64,000 bases of DNA, taken from positions 11,284,001 to 11,348,000 of the forward strand of contig OX579642.1 of the NCBI GenBank assembly GCA_951230915.1, read 5' to 3'. Shown here in pieces: positions 12,170 through 23,930 of the stretch. Position 1 is the first letter of the stretch. Every line of letters starts with the position of its first letter. The DNA is from Antitrichia curtipendula (Eukaryota; Streptophyta; Bryopsida; Hypnales; Leucodontaceae). The notes under the pieces were generated by a model that was not told the DNA's origin, ran no database searches, and saw nothing but the letters and a program-made list of their open reading frames with translations. The translations under genes were made by a program, and so were the position numbers.

Positions 12170-13165
12170 CGGAGTCTACAAAGCCACAGCTGATCCGACC
12201 TTTGTTTGGCACCTAAGGGACGCTCCGATAATGTAAATTTATTATCTCAAACCCTAAACCGACCTCAAGTCCCAGTTACCGATCATGTAGAAGCGACCGT
12301 CCTCCTCAAATCGGTGCCTAAAATTCCGGTCACGACACAACATCTGGAAATAAGGGATCAGGGAAAAAATACCTCTGTTGCTGGAGCTACTGCAGAGACC
12401 GTGACGTCAGCCATCCTTTCTTCAACTACGTTGTCGTTGCTTCCGCTTCCATCTCCGTCGTTTTCCCTGCAGCCCCATTGCGGCACTTCGCGTAGCCGGT
12501 CTCCTCGCCATTTCTCCGTGCTTGTGCAACAAAATAAGAATTAGGTAAGTTCTCAAACAATCAAGTGTGCATTCAGAATCAAAACCCTAGCTAAGGACAG
12601 TCTAGCGGCATAGTGTAGTTCAAAGTTGCGCACAAGAGTGTATTCGCGGCGGTGCGGTCTTGCGGGGCGTGGCAAACCAGCGTCACTCTCTGCAGTGAGA
12701 TATATCTGGATCCCCAACCCTAAACCCAAAATCCCGTAAGGTCATCTGCAGGTCAAACCGTAAATATACGACGTGGACCATATTTCAACCACTGCATTTA
12801 TGATTCCCAACAGCACACGACCGGGTCTAATGAAAATGATACTGGACCGTCCGAGACGGTCCTAGTTTGTAAGGTCTCTAGTGAAATAAGGTAAATGGAA
12901 TTATTATATATCCCAGGCTGTGAATTAAACAATGTTATATGAGTAATGCTTATACGATAAACTAAACAGAATGAATCAAAGATTATATTTTATTGATTTT
13001 TAGAATGCCTGGACGTTAATTGATTACCTTGAGTGTAATCAGTTCATGATTCAAAGGTATATCGAGATAACATTGGCTTTGCGTGATCTGCGGACCATAT
13101 AGTTCAAATCCAGAATTCATCATAAACAAAGGAAATAGCATTGCATAGGTTGTGCACAGAGAGAT

Positions 13166-13536
13166 TTACTTACTGAATTGTACGGCGTTGCTTCCATGGT
13201 AAAATACTTCGGCGGCTTATCCACAATGTGCGTTACCTTCACTTGACTCCCGTCTGTGAGAACGCCAACTTGTTCAAGTTCTTGAATTTGAATGTGTGTA
13301 GTGTCTCCAATTGGTAGCGACTTACAAAGTACATCAACCTTAGAACCTCTATTCCTTGACCGCTGCAATTCTTTCCTTGAAGAGTATAGGAGTTTTCTAC
13401 TCTTCCTCCTCTTCCTATAGCTATGCACAGAACCACCATCGGTTAGACCGTCTGGCGTAAGCATAAGACTAACACTACATAATCCGGAATAACATTGAGC
13501 AAGATGGAATGGAATGTGAGCTTCACCGTCCATCAC
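13166..13536 (-). CDS. Possible 5' coding exon of the A ParB-methyltransferase gene
   Basis: An open frame from the ATG at 13536 to a GTAAGT donor just after TPYNS (about 13166). It is basic and Ser-rich in the middle (YRKRRKSRKLLYSSRKE) and polar after that. No known domain recognised. It shares strand with the ParB exons and occupies the place where element B has its 5' exon (35903-35542). Linkage to the ParB exons is inferred from position only. Confidence 0.4.
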
Positions 13537-14930
13537 TTATCATTATGGACACACGACGGTATTTTGAATCATTCAGGAGGGCTGAACGTCCGAGACACTG
13601 AGTGGTTGCTATAGTTGTTGCACTGTGACTAATGCCTTGATGTTGTAGACGTAATGCCCGTTTCGATGAGAACATTAATTTTCGCAAATGTCTAATTCAA
13701 TATAGAAATTCATACATATGATAGCACATTAACAGAAACGACTCTTATTGATTTACCTATGTGTACCCATAAATGCTCTTTCAAATTACTTGTAGACTGT
13801 AGTACCTTGGATATGAGATTCCAACAGTAACATGATCGTCCATATCTCATTGCGCCACCAAAAAATTAGATACATTATCAAAGAGAATTTATTATAGGTT
13901 TCAACTTTGTCACATTCATTAGTTAGGTAACCAGACTTGCAGGTATTCTCTGGGTGATTGCAAGAATGACTTGCTATTTCTGTTCCACTTTGGCAGTTTA
14001 CAGACTTTTTTTGGGAGTACTATAAAATAGAATATCATTTTTAAAATAATATTAATAATATGGACAATGTATACTATTATAAGAAGACAGTACCCTAGGA
14101 AGGAAAAGCATGAGAAGAAATTCTAAATAGGAGATATAGAAAAGTGCAGAATCGACAGAAAATAGATACTTGGACGTTTTAATTTGTAAAGAATTGGAAA
14201 AGTAATTTTCAAAGATTCTAAGAATAAGCCATTTGAAATAACTTTATGGTGTAGAGATTTCACTATAAGAATGAACTTGGAACCGTATTGAATGTTCAAA
14301 AGTGCACGCGCAAGGGAGCTCTATTTTCACAAAGGTGGAGGACATAACATAAAATACTTTTAAATTCCCCTTGGTAGGAACATGCCTTCCTAGTGTGGGA
14401 ATAGACCATAGAAATTTCAGGTTTAGATCACTTAATGTGCTGGTCACCCAGTACTAATACCCTTAAAGCCGAAGTGTGACAAATTAGCTAAATTGACTTT
14501 TAAATATAAAAATATTTTTGGTAATTTTTTGAAAAATAAGGGATATGATTATACTGAAGGGATCCATCTCCAGTAAAACTTTCAATTTCATACGACTCAT
14601 TCTTCAATAGTTATTACAATCTAAAGCTAAATCACCCCTGCTGTGACAATTATCCAATACCAATGTTGTATGCAATGACGCATCTCTTAACAATATAAAT
14701 AACAATTTGATTGCCGGTTTAAGGTACATTAACTACGGGATTACTGTCAGTATTTTGTATTGAGAGAAAGTAATGACGTCGCATTACTCTTTGGGGTTTG
14801 AATTTCAATTTGATGTCATTCATATATCCATGTAGTGTGTTCCGTTCAATCCCTTAGTTCAACTTTTCATTGAGGTCAATGCTTTTTTGTGATACTATTC
14901 CTGTTATTGTTGTGCTCATTTTCTGGGACA
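13537..14930. promoter_or_regulatory. Intergenic region between the two divergent genes of A
   Basis: About 1.4 kb without a convincing ORF, AT-rich, with one diverged palindrome (about 14459). Because genes run outward on both sides, promoters for both should lie here. No specific TATA box is assigned. Confidence 0.4.
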
Positions 14931-17089
14931 ATGGCCTCCCTTCAAGCGGATGGCCACGAGATACCACTAGTACTTCCGCTTCGAGATGATGGATGTGTTG
15001 TAGTGTCTTCACATCTTCTTCATGTTCGCTTTGGTTTCGTCCAATCCAGTATCTATGTTGAGGAAGAGGTTATGTCTGAATCTGGCTTCTTGAAAGAGTC
15101 TGTCTATATACCAAAAATAGTGGTTGAGGATGGTCATGTCTGGCACCTTTATCAAGGGCGCTATCGAGCTTACGGTTTGATGTCTGAAGTGAGAGTAGCT
15201 TCCACTGAGATTTTAGCTCGCCAATCTGAATACTCTACTGTGAACATGCCTGATTCCCACCATGATATTGAAGAAACTATTGACCGCAATCATATTCCGA
15301 TTGCTGATACTCCTATTCAACTTGTCTGTATAAAGCAAGAACCTCTTGACCCGGTCATAGATATATCTAGTGAGTCCGAGGGAGAGTCTTCTGGCCAGTT
15401 AGGTCTTCAGGCAATACTTCCTAGTAGAGTCTCTGATGATGTCTTGAAGACACCATCTGGTATATATCGAACTTCTTCTAATAGTCCTGTTGTGTCCAGT
15501 CACTCTCGGCCGCCAACTTATCCGAGTAGTACACCCGCAATTAGCATCATTGGATGCCTACGGAAGCTAGCAACGATTCGTGGATCTAGAAACGAAATTG
15601 CTTCGTTAGACTACGACTCAGTCATCCATCAAAAGGTGCAATACCTTCCTGCAGATTTTGATGGAGATGTACTATTCGAGTTGCCTTCTCTTCGTGTTTC
15701 ATCTTCATCATCCCCTGCTGGGAACTTATAGGGCATGGATAAACAATACGATGGACATGCATGGTGTCGTACCATGACGTCCAATATCAACAACCAAGAT
15801 GGCCTGAAGTTTAGAAAATCTTCCTGTGCAGGCCATCTTGTATGTGACAACTCCGAATGCGATTACTTAAAGCGGTCCTTGAAGCGGAATGAGACTGAGT
15901 GGTGTGGTTATACACCCGCTCCATTCCATGTTGGCACGATCCCTCCGAAAGATTCATTTCTACAATGCAAGATATGCAAATATCCGCCGCATTGCGTTAG
16001 TACATGTAGTGCTAGAATATATTACGTTTTTGGTGATACTACACAATTGACTAGAGCATGCATTCACTTAGGGAATCACGTGCATCCTGTAGCATCAGGA
16101 ATGTATAGAGAGTCTTCAGATACAATTTCCAGTCTCATTGCAGGCGTGGTTTCAAGAACCCCTAGTGCCACCAACTCTGCCATTGCCTTAGCAGCTAGTA
16201 AACAGTTTCTAGACAATCACCTCATACACAATGGTGAAGGACCTAAGGAAATGTTGTGGGGGAACTTGCTAGAGGATGTGATGGACAAGTTCCAGATACT
16301 TAGTTCTCCTAGCATTCGAAATGTTATTTCTTCGTTTCGTACTAGTGGCAGAAGTGGGGTCATAGATAGCATCATGAATATGAAACGGAATTTGAGATTT
16401 GAGTATATTCATGACAGTGTCTTTCCCGGACAAGGAAAGGCAAAAGTTTATTGTTTAAAATGTTGGTAGAAGGGCCAGGGAGTGGAGTGGACTTGGTCAC
16501 TCGCATGCAACCCAACGGAGATCTGGAGAACGCATGGATCATGTTTGATCACGTCAAACGCGTCAAAGACTGGACCACAATGGCTTGCCACGTCTATGAC
16601 ACAAGCTGCAGGAAGGTCATGACAATTGCTGTCTATGACATGCAATCTGAAGACACGGAGATTCAATGCATCTTTTGGAGGTTATTGAACAATGTCATGA
16701 AACTCAATGGCGTGGAGAACACAAACTTCAAGGGCTTCATGGCGGACAGTGCACAAGCAAATTGGAATGCCATTCGCACTATTTACGGTACTGGAAATAC
16801 AAAAGATGAAATGCTGAATCGTGAGCGAACTTGTCTTCTACACTGGAGTACGTCCATGCATTGCCATACGCAGAAGCTCATCAAACCGGACTTGCAGCAT
16901 CAACATATTCGTCTTTGCAAGCAGTACAAGGACTCCAAGTCTATAGATGAAGCTGAGACTCGATTCTTAGCGCTTTGATCCTGGTGGTTATCATCTGGAG
17001 CAGCCTTGGAAGATGCTATGCGGGAACTGGAGTTGTGGCTTGCATTTTGGCATTTCCGATATCGTCAATGGGGTGGCTTCATGCAAATG

Positions 17090-17526
17090 GTACTTTGCTC
17101 TATGTGGTTTCTCTTATAATGTCTTTTTTCTAAATCCAATTTCCTTCTATTATAGTTGTTTTTTGTGAGTGATTATCACTTGTCGATAGAAATTTTGATC
17201 ACTCCAGGTAGTGGGTGAGGCTCTCCTTGCCTACGAGGGGAGCCTTGGCCTCTACCACGAGTGATCAAAGTTTCTATTATTCCGTTGTAACCAACCCTAC
17301 GATGGTATGCAATTTCATTGTACTTGCTTTTGTAATTATTTTGCTACTAGAAAGCAATGTACATCACTAAAGATAGTTGCCAAGGTTCCCCTCGGCGCCG
17401 AGGGGAGACTTGGCTACATATAGGAATGATCAAAACTGTTTTAATTTGTCAGAACTAAAACCGTGACAGTCTCCATTGTTTCTTTGAATTTGTCTTGATT
17501 CTCAGTTTTTATGTTTATTTTTCTAG
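17090..17526 (+). other. Intron of the A transposase gene carrying a perfect palindrome
   Basis: Donor GTACTTTG after FMQM and acceptor TTTTTCTAG before GATTTAAG. It contains an inverted repeat at about 17193-17275 (GATCACTC... and its complement) and the longest exact A palindrome at 17387-17406. Confidence 0.7.
17387..17406. repeat. 20-nt perfect element-A palindrome
   Basis: TCCCCTCGGCGCCGAGGGGA is identical on both strands. It lies inside the transposase intron. Confidence 0.9.
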
Positions 17527-18932
17527 GATTTAAGTGTAGAACAAATGGCGGACATGCCATCATGCAACTTATCCGAAACAGTTCACAACAAATGGTTGCA
17601 GCAGTCCGGTAACCGAGGTAATGATTTGTTTGCAGCCACTTCCGATGATTGCATTCGAGCTTTCATGCAAATGACAAATTACCGGGCTTTTCTAAAAGGC
17701 AATTCGTTAAGGTTGGGGCCATCTAAAGAGGAGTTGAAATTAAGAGGCGCTAGACGCAGTGGAGATCCGAAAAAGATTGCGGAGGCATTGAATTGCCTTC
17801 CTGGAGCGGCGGAAGTTACAACTCGTATTCCTCATTTGGAAGGCGAAGAAGTATTTGGTAGTAGTAAGCGCAAGCTTGATCCCCCATTGGATCGGATGGT
17901 GACTCTCACCGTCCTGACAAGGTTAACTTCTCCCAGCCACGAGTGCAAACACGATCTACACGTACACTTACGGCGGCCTCTAATGAAATAGACACACTCG
18001 CAAACTCTGCTGAGGTACCACATGTGACAACAGCCATGGAGAGCGATTGTGACATTTCACAGTGGCATATTGCCCGAATTTTGCATAAGTCGAGCTGCAA
18101 ATGTCATGCGCAGCAAAGAGGTTCTAACATCCGTTGCGTTGCCAAGATTGCAAAGGGATCGAAAGGCACTCCAGCTCCGACATATCGTGGTAGAAAAAAA
18201 CAGTATGGCGGAAACAAGGAGATTATCACCGACTTTTGGTTTTGTCCAGATGATACTGAACGATGTGTACAAGGCTCTAAATGCGGTTGGATAATTGATT
18301 GGCCCCAAGTACCAGATGTGTGGCCTGTATTAACTGGGACCAGATTGACTCGCCACGAAACATTGCTGCTGCAAGAGGCTGGATTTCAGCTCCAACAAAG
18401 GCCACCTATATCACCTCGACGTTTGTTCATGATGTCTAATGTCTTCGATGTGATTCTATATGATCAGCCAAGTCCTTTGCATGCGGACGCATATCCAACC
18501 ACTCGAAGGAGCAAAGCGATTCGACGTATTGTAAATGCTCCTACTACAGAGCATTGCAATAAATGGGAGAGTGCTGGTAATGTCAAAGGATCAATCTTGG
18601 GAGTAACCATGCTCCCCTCTCCTGGAATTGGAGCCATAATCTCCCTTCAGTCTGGAACTGAGCCCTACCAAAAGGTTTATCGCATCACATTTGGCATGTA
18701 TTCGGAATGTACTTGTCCCGATTTTGTTGACATGGCCGTCTCAGCAATTGGTGGACGTCATCAATACGTGAACTGCAAACATCTTTACTATTTATTTCGT
18801 TACTTCTGCAAAATGAATCCAGTAGACGATAAGTTTATACATTCTCTAAGCTTCAGCTTCAATGAAGTAAAGCTTCTTCTTACGAAGGCCGGTATCATCA
18901 AGGTTCCAGACGACAGTCTGCAACATGCCTAG

Positions 18933-19154
18933 AGGACCATCAAACTTGAAGTGATTGACATCTGAGATTGAAAGGCTGAAGTTAAATATGAAGCTTTAGA
19001 AATACCAATTTCTATTTGGACGAATACTATAATTTTTCGGAGTATTTAATACAACCTTTTTTCATTCTCAATTTGCATTTTCATGTAGTTCACTTGTTTG
19101 CCTTCAGAATATATATTTCTATTATTTTTGACAATATTGAAAATTAAACTATAC
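18933..19154. other. 3' flank of the transposase gene
   Basis: AT-rich, with no ORF or recognised signal. Confidence 0.4.
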
Positions 19155-19272
19155 ATAACCACAGTAATAGGTCCTGGGTAATAGGTTCATAGTAATAGCC
19201 CCACAGTAATAGCCCCACGCTTATATATGCATGGTAATAGGTCTACGGTAATAGGTTCACGGTAATAGGTAT
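19155..19272 (-). repeat. Subterminal short repeats, right end of A
   Basis: Seven or eight imperfect copies of CGGTAATAGGTTCA, the complement of the left array at 4330-4386. Confidence 0.65.
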
Positions 19273-19381
19273 TAAAATTTACTAAAAATAATAAATTTTC
19301 TTATAATTTTTAATATGTTTTCTATTTTTAGAAATATTATTGAATTTTTTCTAATTTCAAAATTCCCCGCTCACATAATCC

Positions 19382-19433
19382 CCGCTCTACGCTCATAGGC
19401 TCATGCTCACAAGCTCACAATCTAGCACCATTG
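19382..19433 (-). repeat. Right terminal inverted repeat of element A
   Basis: The complement starts CAATGGTGCTAGATTGTGAG and continues with GAGCATGAGCCTATGAGC. It is followed at once by the right target duplication. Confidence 0.85.
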
Positions 19434-19443
19434 ACCCCTAAAG
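19434..19443. repeat. Right target-site duplication of element A
   Basis: Exact copy of ACCCCTAAAG from 4199-4208. Confidence 0.9.
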
Positions 19444-20394
19444 GACCAAACACCGTTTTTTGACAACATAGCGTTTTTGGGCAGCTCACCACGAATGGAA
19501 TTTTTATTTTTTTTCTTTGAAATTTTCACACAAGATGTGCCCAAGGAGTAGCTTTAGGGCCCAATAATTTTCATAACTTTTGACGACATGGTTAAAAAGT
19601 TATGGTATGATATGTAGTTTTCATTGTTCGGCGGGCAGCCCGGGCAGCAAAATAAACTTCTTTAAAAATCATTTTTTAGAGAAATAAAAATTTGAAATTG
19701 GTTCTCTAGATTTATGTGCATAAGGAAAGCTTTAAATCATTCCACTTTGATTTATGAGATGAAAGTTATGAGGAATTTTAGTTGTAGGTAGTTTGCGGGT
19801 AGTTATAGAATCTCTACTCTAAAATAAACTTTGAAGTCTTTTATTGAACTCAATTTTCAATATTTTTGGAAAAAAATATGAACACAAGGTGTAGATTGTT
19901 TATTACAACATTACAGTCGTTTGGATTGGCATTTTTCAATTCCATCATTAAATCCTTAACAATTTAGTGTTTTGAATCATTTTCTACTTCTTTCTACTTA
20001 CTATTTTTTTCCTACATGTTGTACAATTCCAAATGATCTGAAATTTTTCAAGCATGTAGCTAATTTGCTTTGAAGAATGAATTCAAAGAGTTACCACCAT
20101 TTTGGACATTTTTTCATACAAATGTGACCATGTGAAGTGCAGCTGCCCGGTTTTTCGCAGGGACAAAAAAAGGGTTTTTGTCACTTCAAATGCTAATATC
20201 TTGCAATCTACACGGTGGAAATTTCTGAAATTTTTTGCACATCTTCTCAAACTAGTTTACTACAAGAATCCTATGGTTACATGTGTCCAAAAATGTTTTT
20301 TTTCCAAAATTTGGTACTTGTACTAGAAATGGCAGTTTGGGAGCATTTTTTGTGAAAACATAGTCAAAAACCTTTAGGGGTTAATTTTAAAGGT

Positions 20395-20640
20395 CGCCCG
20401 TCCAGTGTGGCCATCCAGCGCGGTCGTCAACGGAAGGTTCCCCGTCCAGCTCGGCCGTCCAGCGCGCCCATCGACGGAAGGTCGGCCGTCCAGCGCGGCT
20501 GTCCAGCGCTGCCGTCGACGGAAGGTCGGCCGTCCAGCTCGGTCGTCCAGCACGGCCGTCCAGCTCGGTCGTCGACGGAAGGTCGTCCATCCAGCGCGAC
20601 CGTCAACGAAAGGACGCCCGTCCAGCTCGGCCGTCCAGGA
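20395..20640. repeat. Subterminal array of GGCCGTCCAGC units in C1
   Basis: About 245 bp of degenerate CGGCCGTCCAGCTCGG units separated by TCGACGGAAGGTC. Open frames here on both strands are by-products of the repeat. The matching block in C2 is only about 100 bp (61735-61835), so copy number varies between copies. Confidence 0.85.
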
Positions 20641-20782
20641 TGAACTTTCATCCATTTCCATAGTTTTCATCCTCTGTCAACGGTTCTCGTCCAAATTTCA
20701 TCCTGCCGGACGCCGAGGTTGAATCCTGACGTCCGTTCGGACATCCTGACGGACGGATAGGACGTGACGGGGACAACCCTGC
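20641..20782 (-). repeat. Terminal region of C1
   Basis: The outermost 140 bp is well conserved with 61594-61735. It contains several GGACGTCAGGAT and TCCGTCCGTCAGG blocks that make it locally self-complementary. Confidence 0.75.
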
Positions 20783-20817
20783 TTCAAGGCCTGAGCGATC
20801 GCGGGTGCGACGACTGC

Positions 20818-21105
20818 GGGTCCGGGAGGGAGGGAAAATTCAAGTTTCAAATTCCTAGAATCCAAGTTAGAGGCGACCGCAGGTGGGGCGACCTCGGGTC
20901 CAGGAAGGAGGGAAATTCAAGTTTGATATTTCCAGAATCCAAGGTAGGGGCGACCGCGGGTGGGGCGACCTCGGGTCCAGGAAGGAGGGAAATTCAAGTT
21001 TGAAATTCATGGAATCCAAGGCAGGGGCGACCGCAGGTGGGGCAACCTTAGGTCCAGGAAGGAGGGAAATTCAAGTTTGAAATTCATGGAATCCAAGGCA
21101 TGGTG
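20818..21105 (+). repeat. Tandem repeat, about 77-80 bp unit, four copies (element D motif cluster)
   Basis: Each unit reads GGTCCAGGAAGGAGGGAAAT, AT-rich sequence, then GGGGCGACCGCGGGTGGGG. The GGCGACCGCGGGT and GGCGACCTCGGGT parts are the motif that recurs at 24740-25300, 46768-46811 and 49546-49680. Confidence 0.85.
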
Positions 21106-21589
21106 ACCAAGGGTAGAGAGATCAAAATTTTTCACTTCCTAAATCTGATTTTGGATGCTCATGGTACACTTTGAAATGAATTTTAAGAAAAACATGTCAA
21201 CTACCACAATTAAGAATTTAGTAAGGTTCTACAAGACCACTAAGATTTTTCTTCACCAAAATGTGGAAGATACACTAGTAGAAAATTCAGCGTCCAAAGT
21301 GACAAAAAAATGTTGATTATTTTTGTTCATTTTCGTGTTGATTTGGACGTGTTGACTTGGACACTGTATAGCAAAACAGTGTTGATTTGGACATGAAAAT
21401 TAACACTTTTGTGTGGTTCATCAACACAAAAGTGTTGATTAAGTAACTAGAAAGTGTTGATTTGGCAACTAGAAAGTGTTAATTTTTCAACAATTTAAAA
21501 AAAAATTCAAATTTTTTATGGAAAAACGAACTTTTAACAAATGCCACGTAGTAGCTGCCACGAGGGCAAGCCGCCACGCAGGCAGGTTG

Positions 21590-21690
21590 GCCGCCACGCA
21601 AGCAAGCCGTCGGCAGGGTTCAAACCCCAAACCTTGGGGTTAGAACTCTAGTGTCTTAAGCCAATAGACCACATGTGTGTTCACATGTCT
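21590..21690 (-). repeat. tRNA-like sequence inside the CACTA element
   Basis: The complement contains TGGCTTAAGAC, similar to a Pol III A box, and GGTTTGAACCC, similar to a B box, at roughly tRNA spacing, preceded by GTGGTCTATT. It does not fold as a clean functional tRNA by eye and is probably a tRNA-derived relic. Confidence 0.35.
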
Positions 21691-21750
21691 ATTAAGTTGT
21701 GTGTTTTTTATTTAACTACTTCTAGGTTATTTTTTCATTTGCATTGGAAA

Positions 21751-22100
21751 GTCAGCAAACTTCAGGGGCCGTTTTCACATAGTAAATTAACTTATTTTTT
21801 AAAACTTTAAAAGAAGAAAAGTTTTTAAATGAAGTTAACTTTCATCTCCAAAAATCCGTTTGTGATTTGGAGTCTTAAATAAAAAGTTATGGACAAAATT
21901 CAGAGAAGGTGTTCAAAGTGTCAAAGCAAAATGGCTATATCAACCCTTCTCTGAATTTTGTCCATAACTTTTCATTGAAGACTCCAAATTGCAAAAGGAT
22001 TTTTGGAGATGAAACATACATTCATTTAACAACTTTTCTTAGTTGAAAGTTTAAGAAAAAAAGTTAATTTACTATGTGAAAACGGCCCTTGAAGTCTGCT
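21751..22100. repeat. 350-bp foldback (arms about 150 nt)
   Basis: The left arm begins GCAAACTTCAGGGGCCGTTT and the right arm ends with its near complement. Arms pair over GAAGTTAACTTTCATCTCC, GTTATGGACAAAATTCAGAG and neighbouring stretches, with a loop of about 35 nt. Diverged single-arm relatives recur at 23263-23830. Confidence 0.8.
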
Positions 22101-23930
22101 GAAATTTGTAAACACCGATTTCTGAATGATGAAGTTATTAAGAAAAAAATTGTATATACTATTTCCTTCAAGCATGAATATAAAATATTTTTTTAAGGTT
22201 CAAGTATAAATTTCCAGCATATTTCTTCAACATGTAATGAACACTTGCAAGTTCAAGAATTGACATACATTTTTTTGGATAAATTCTTTGAAATATAAAA
22301 CTTAACCAGTTGGAAATTTAAAAAATTAACCTCTAAATGACGAATCAGCATTTTTTGGCAATATAGAGATTTTAGATAGCTCATTGTGGATAAAATTTCA
22401 ATTTTTTGGCTTTAATCCCTCAAGGCCTAACAATGTTTTTACAATGGAGGTTTTCAATGAATTGTCCAATTTTGATGTTTTTTTGCACATGGACATGTTT
22501 GAAATTTTTAATTTTAACCGTAAAAAAGTGAAGGATACTTTGTCTAGTATGCACGGAATTAATTGTGGAAAATACTAACCATTAGATTTTTAAATTATAA
22601 TAATTTTGGATGATCAACTCTTTAGGCAAAAAACTCTTCTAGAGAAAAAAAATTATAAGAAGGTAATAAATGCTTTATTGCCCTCCAGAAAAATGGTTTT
22701 AGAATCTAAGGCAAATGTATTACTTTTTTATTTAAAAAATTAAAAAATTAAAAACTCTTCCAAGTTTGTAGACATTTTTAAGCAAAAAGAGTAGAAAGCC
22801 AAACTTGACCAAATCGGATTCTACAAAGAATTTAAAAATTGATAAATGTATCATTTTTTGAAATTTAACAATTAATATCATTAGTTCAATGTTTGGAACA
22901 TCTCCAAAAAATTTGAAATCATTCTAATTATTTTTGTATTTTTAATCACACCAAATTGGATTTTGTATTTTTTAAATTACTAAAAATAAAAATTTGAATT
23001 TTTTACTTCAAACCTAGTTTGATTGTGCAAAGTAAAGACTATAAATGTTTAAGAAAATATCTCCTTCTATAGTTCCATCCCTACTATGTCTTTCATTGTA
23101 AGCAAATTATATTTGCTCCCTTTTTCCTTTAGACTACATTTTGTAAATAAATTTTTAAATACTTCCCATATATATTGGAATTTTGAAAATCGGATAATAG
23201 CATAGAAATTAACATAGAACCTAACAAAATGGAGATAGGTTTTTTAAAATTATTTCATTGTAAATTCAGCAAACTTTGGAGGTTGTTTTGGCATAGTAAA
23301 AAGACTTTTTTGAAAAGATTTTGACCTAAAAAAAGGTAGTAATTCAAAAAAGCTTTCATCTCCAAAATTCCATTTGAGATTTGAAGATTTTCCTCAAAAG
23401 TTTTGGACAAAGTTTAGAGAGAGGTTAGGAAATCATCACTTTTGACATTTTTGACATTTTTTAACATCTTCTCTCAATTTTGTTCATAGCTTTTGATTGG
23501 AGGATCAAAACTTCAAACAGATTATAAGACATGAAAGTTTTCTAGAATTTACAACTTCTCTTAGTTTAAAAGGTTTTCCAAAAAATCCTTTTATTATACC
23601 AAAACGACTTCCAAAGTCTTCTGAATTTACTAAAAAACTAATTTCCAATACTTCTCTAAAATTTGTTCATAACTTTTGATTGGAGATTTGAAATCTCAAA
23701 AAGACTGTTGGAGATGAAAGTTGGTTTAATTCCACAACTTTTTTTAGTTGAAAGTGCTTTGAAAAATGTTCATTTATTATGTGCAAATAACCTTCAAAGT
23801 CTGCTGACTTTATGGAACACCGAAATGTGTACTTAATTTTTTTGGTAAATACATTGTAAAATGAAGATGTTAAGAGATTCTAAAAAATTCCAAAAGATTC
23901 TAGAAGGTTCAAAAAGTATGCAACAAAAAT
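22101..23930. other. Interior of the CACTA element, no gene
   Basis: AT-rich. Repeated degenerate arms of the foldback family (23263-23480, 23480-23690, 23690-23830) are the only structure seen. Confidence 0.5.

Larger units (their letters stand above)
9669..13165 (-). other. Large intron or spacer of the A ParB gene, rich in element palindromes
   Basis: About 3.5 kb with no solid coding frame. It holds most copies of the A palindrome: 9747-9762, 9968-9983, 10541-10556, 10714-10729, 10965-10980, 11091-11106 (perfect), about 11258, 11487-11503, and 12154-12169 (perfect). If the ORF at 13166-13536 is the first coding exon, this is one intron; otherwise it is the 5' region of the gene. Confidence 0.55.
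14931..18932 (+). pseudogene. Element A transposase: MULE-like DDE domain with SWIM zinc finger
   Basis: Exon 1 is 14931-17089 and exon 2 is 17527-18932, joined over a GT-AG intron. ATGGCC at 14931 is preferred over an upstream ATG at 14889, whose extra residues are just hydrophobic. An acidic variable N-terminus precedes a conserved region (DGHAWCRTM, then several Cys/His pairs about 15840-16010). The catalytic-type region has SGVDLVTRMQPNGDLENAW and FKGFMADSAQANWNAI, consistent with an RNase-H-fold transposase. Exon 2 has MPSCNLSETVHNKWLQQSGN and then a SWIM motif ECTCPDF...VNCKHLYYLF (CxCxnCxH, about 18700-18790). Breaks: TAG 15729-15731, a frameshift near 16455, TGA 16976-16978, and a frameshift near 17895. 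Transcription is toward the right end of A. Confidence 0.8.
4209..19433. mobile_element. Element A: 15.2-kb DNA transposon with ParB-methyltransferase and SWIM transposase genes
   Basis: Both edges are fixed by a perfect 10-bp target duplication and by the empty site in C2. The ends are imperfect inverted repeats: CAGGGTTGCTA at the left and, as complement, CAATGGTGCTA at the right, followed on both sides by GTGAGC-rich sequence. Inside, two genes diverge: a multi-exon ParB-methyltransferase gene on the minus strand (5286-9668, perhaps starting near 13.5 kb) and a transposase on the plus strand (14931-18932). Palindromes of the form CCCTCGGCGCCGAGGG are scattered through it. The 9-10 bp duplication and SWIM transposase suggest a Mutator-like affinity. 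Both genes carry stops, so this copy is probably non-autonomous now. Confidence 0.9.
19434..20782 (-). mobile_element. Element C1, terminal segment right of the A insertion
   Basis: Reverse complement of 61594-62800 with modest divergence. Its outer end, read as complement from 20782, is CAGGGTTGTCCCCGTCACG, matching the C2 start CAGGGTTGTCCTCGTCACG. The first ten bases (19434-19443) are the right target duplication of A. No gene in this part. The external sequence CTTCAAGGCC after 20782 would be the C1 target duplication, but its partner is outside the window. Confidence 0.85.

Noticed and set aside
12206..12544. 112-residue plus-strand ORF starting MAPKGRSD
   Set aside because: Low-complexity Ser/Pro/Thr composition, no recognised domain, lies in the palindrome-rich intron region of the opposite-strand gene.
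20374..20722. Several overlapping ORFs on both strands with repeated Trp/Arg/Pro motifs
   Set aside because: By-products of the GGCCGTCCAGC tandem array in C1; open in many frames because the unit lacks stops.
21590..21690. Functional tRNA gene
   Set aside because: A-box and B-box resemblance only; acceptor and anticodon stems do not pair convincingly by eye.
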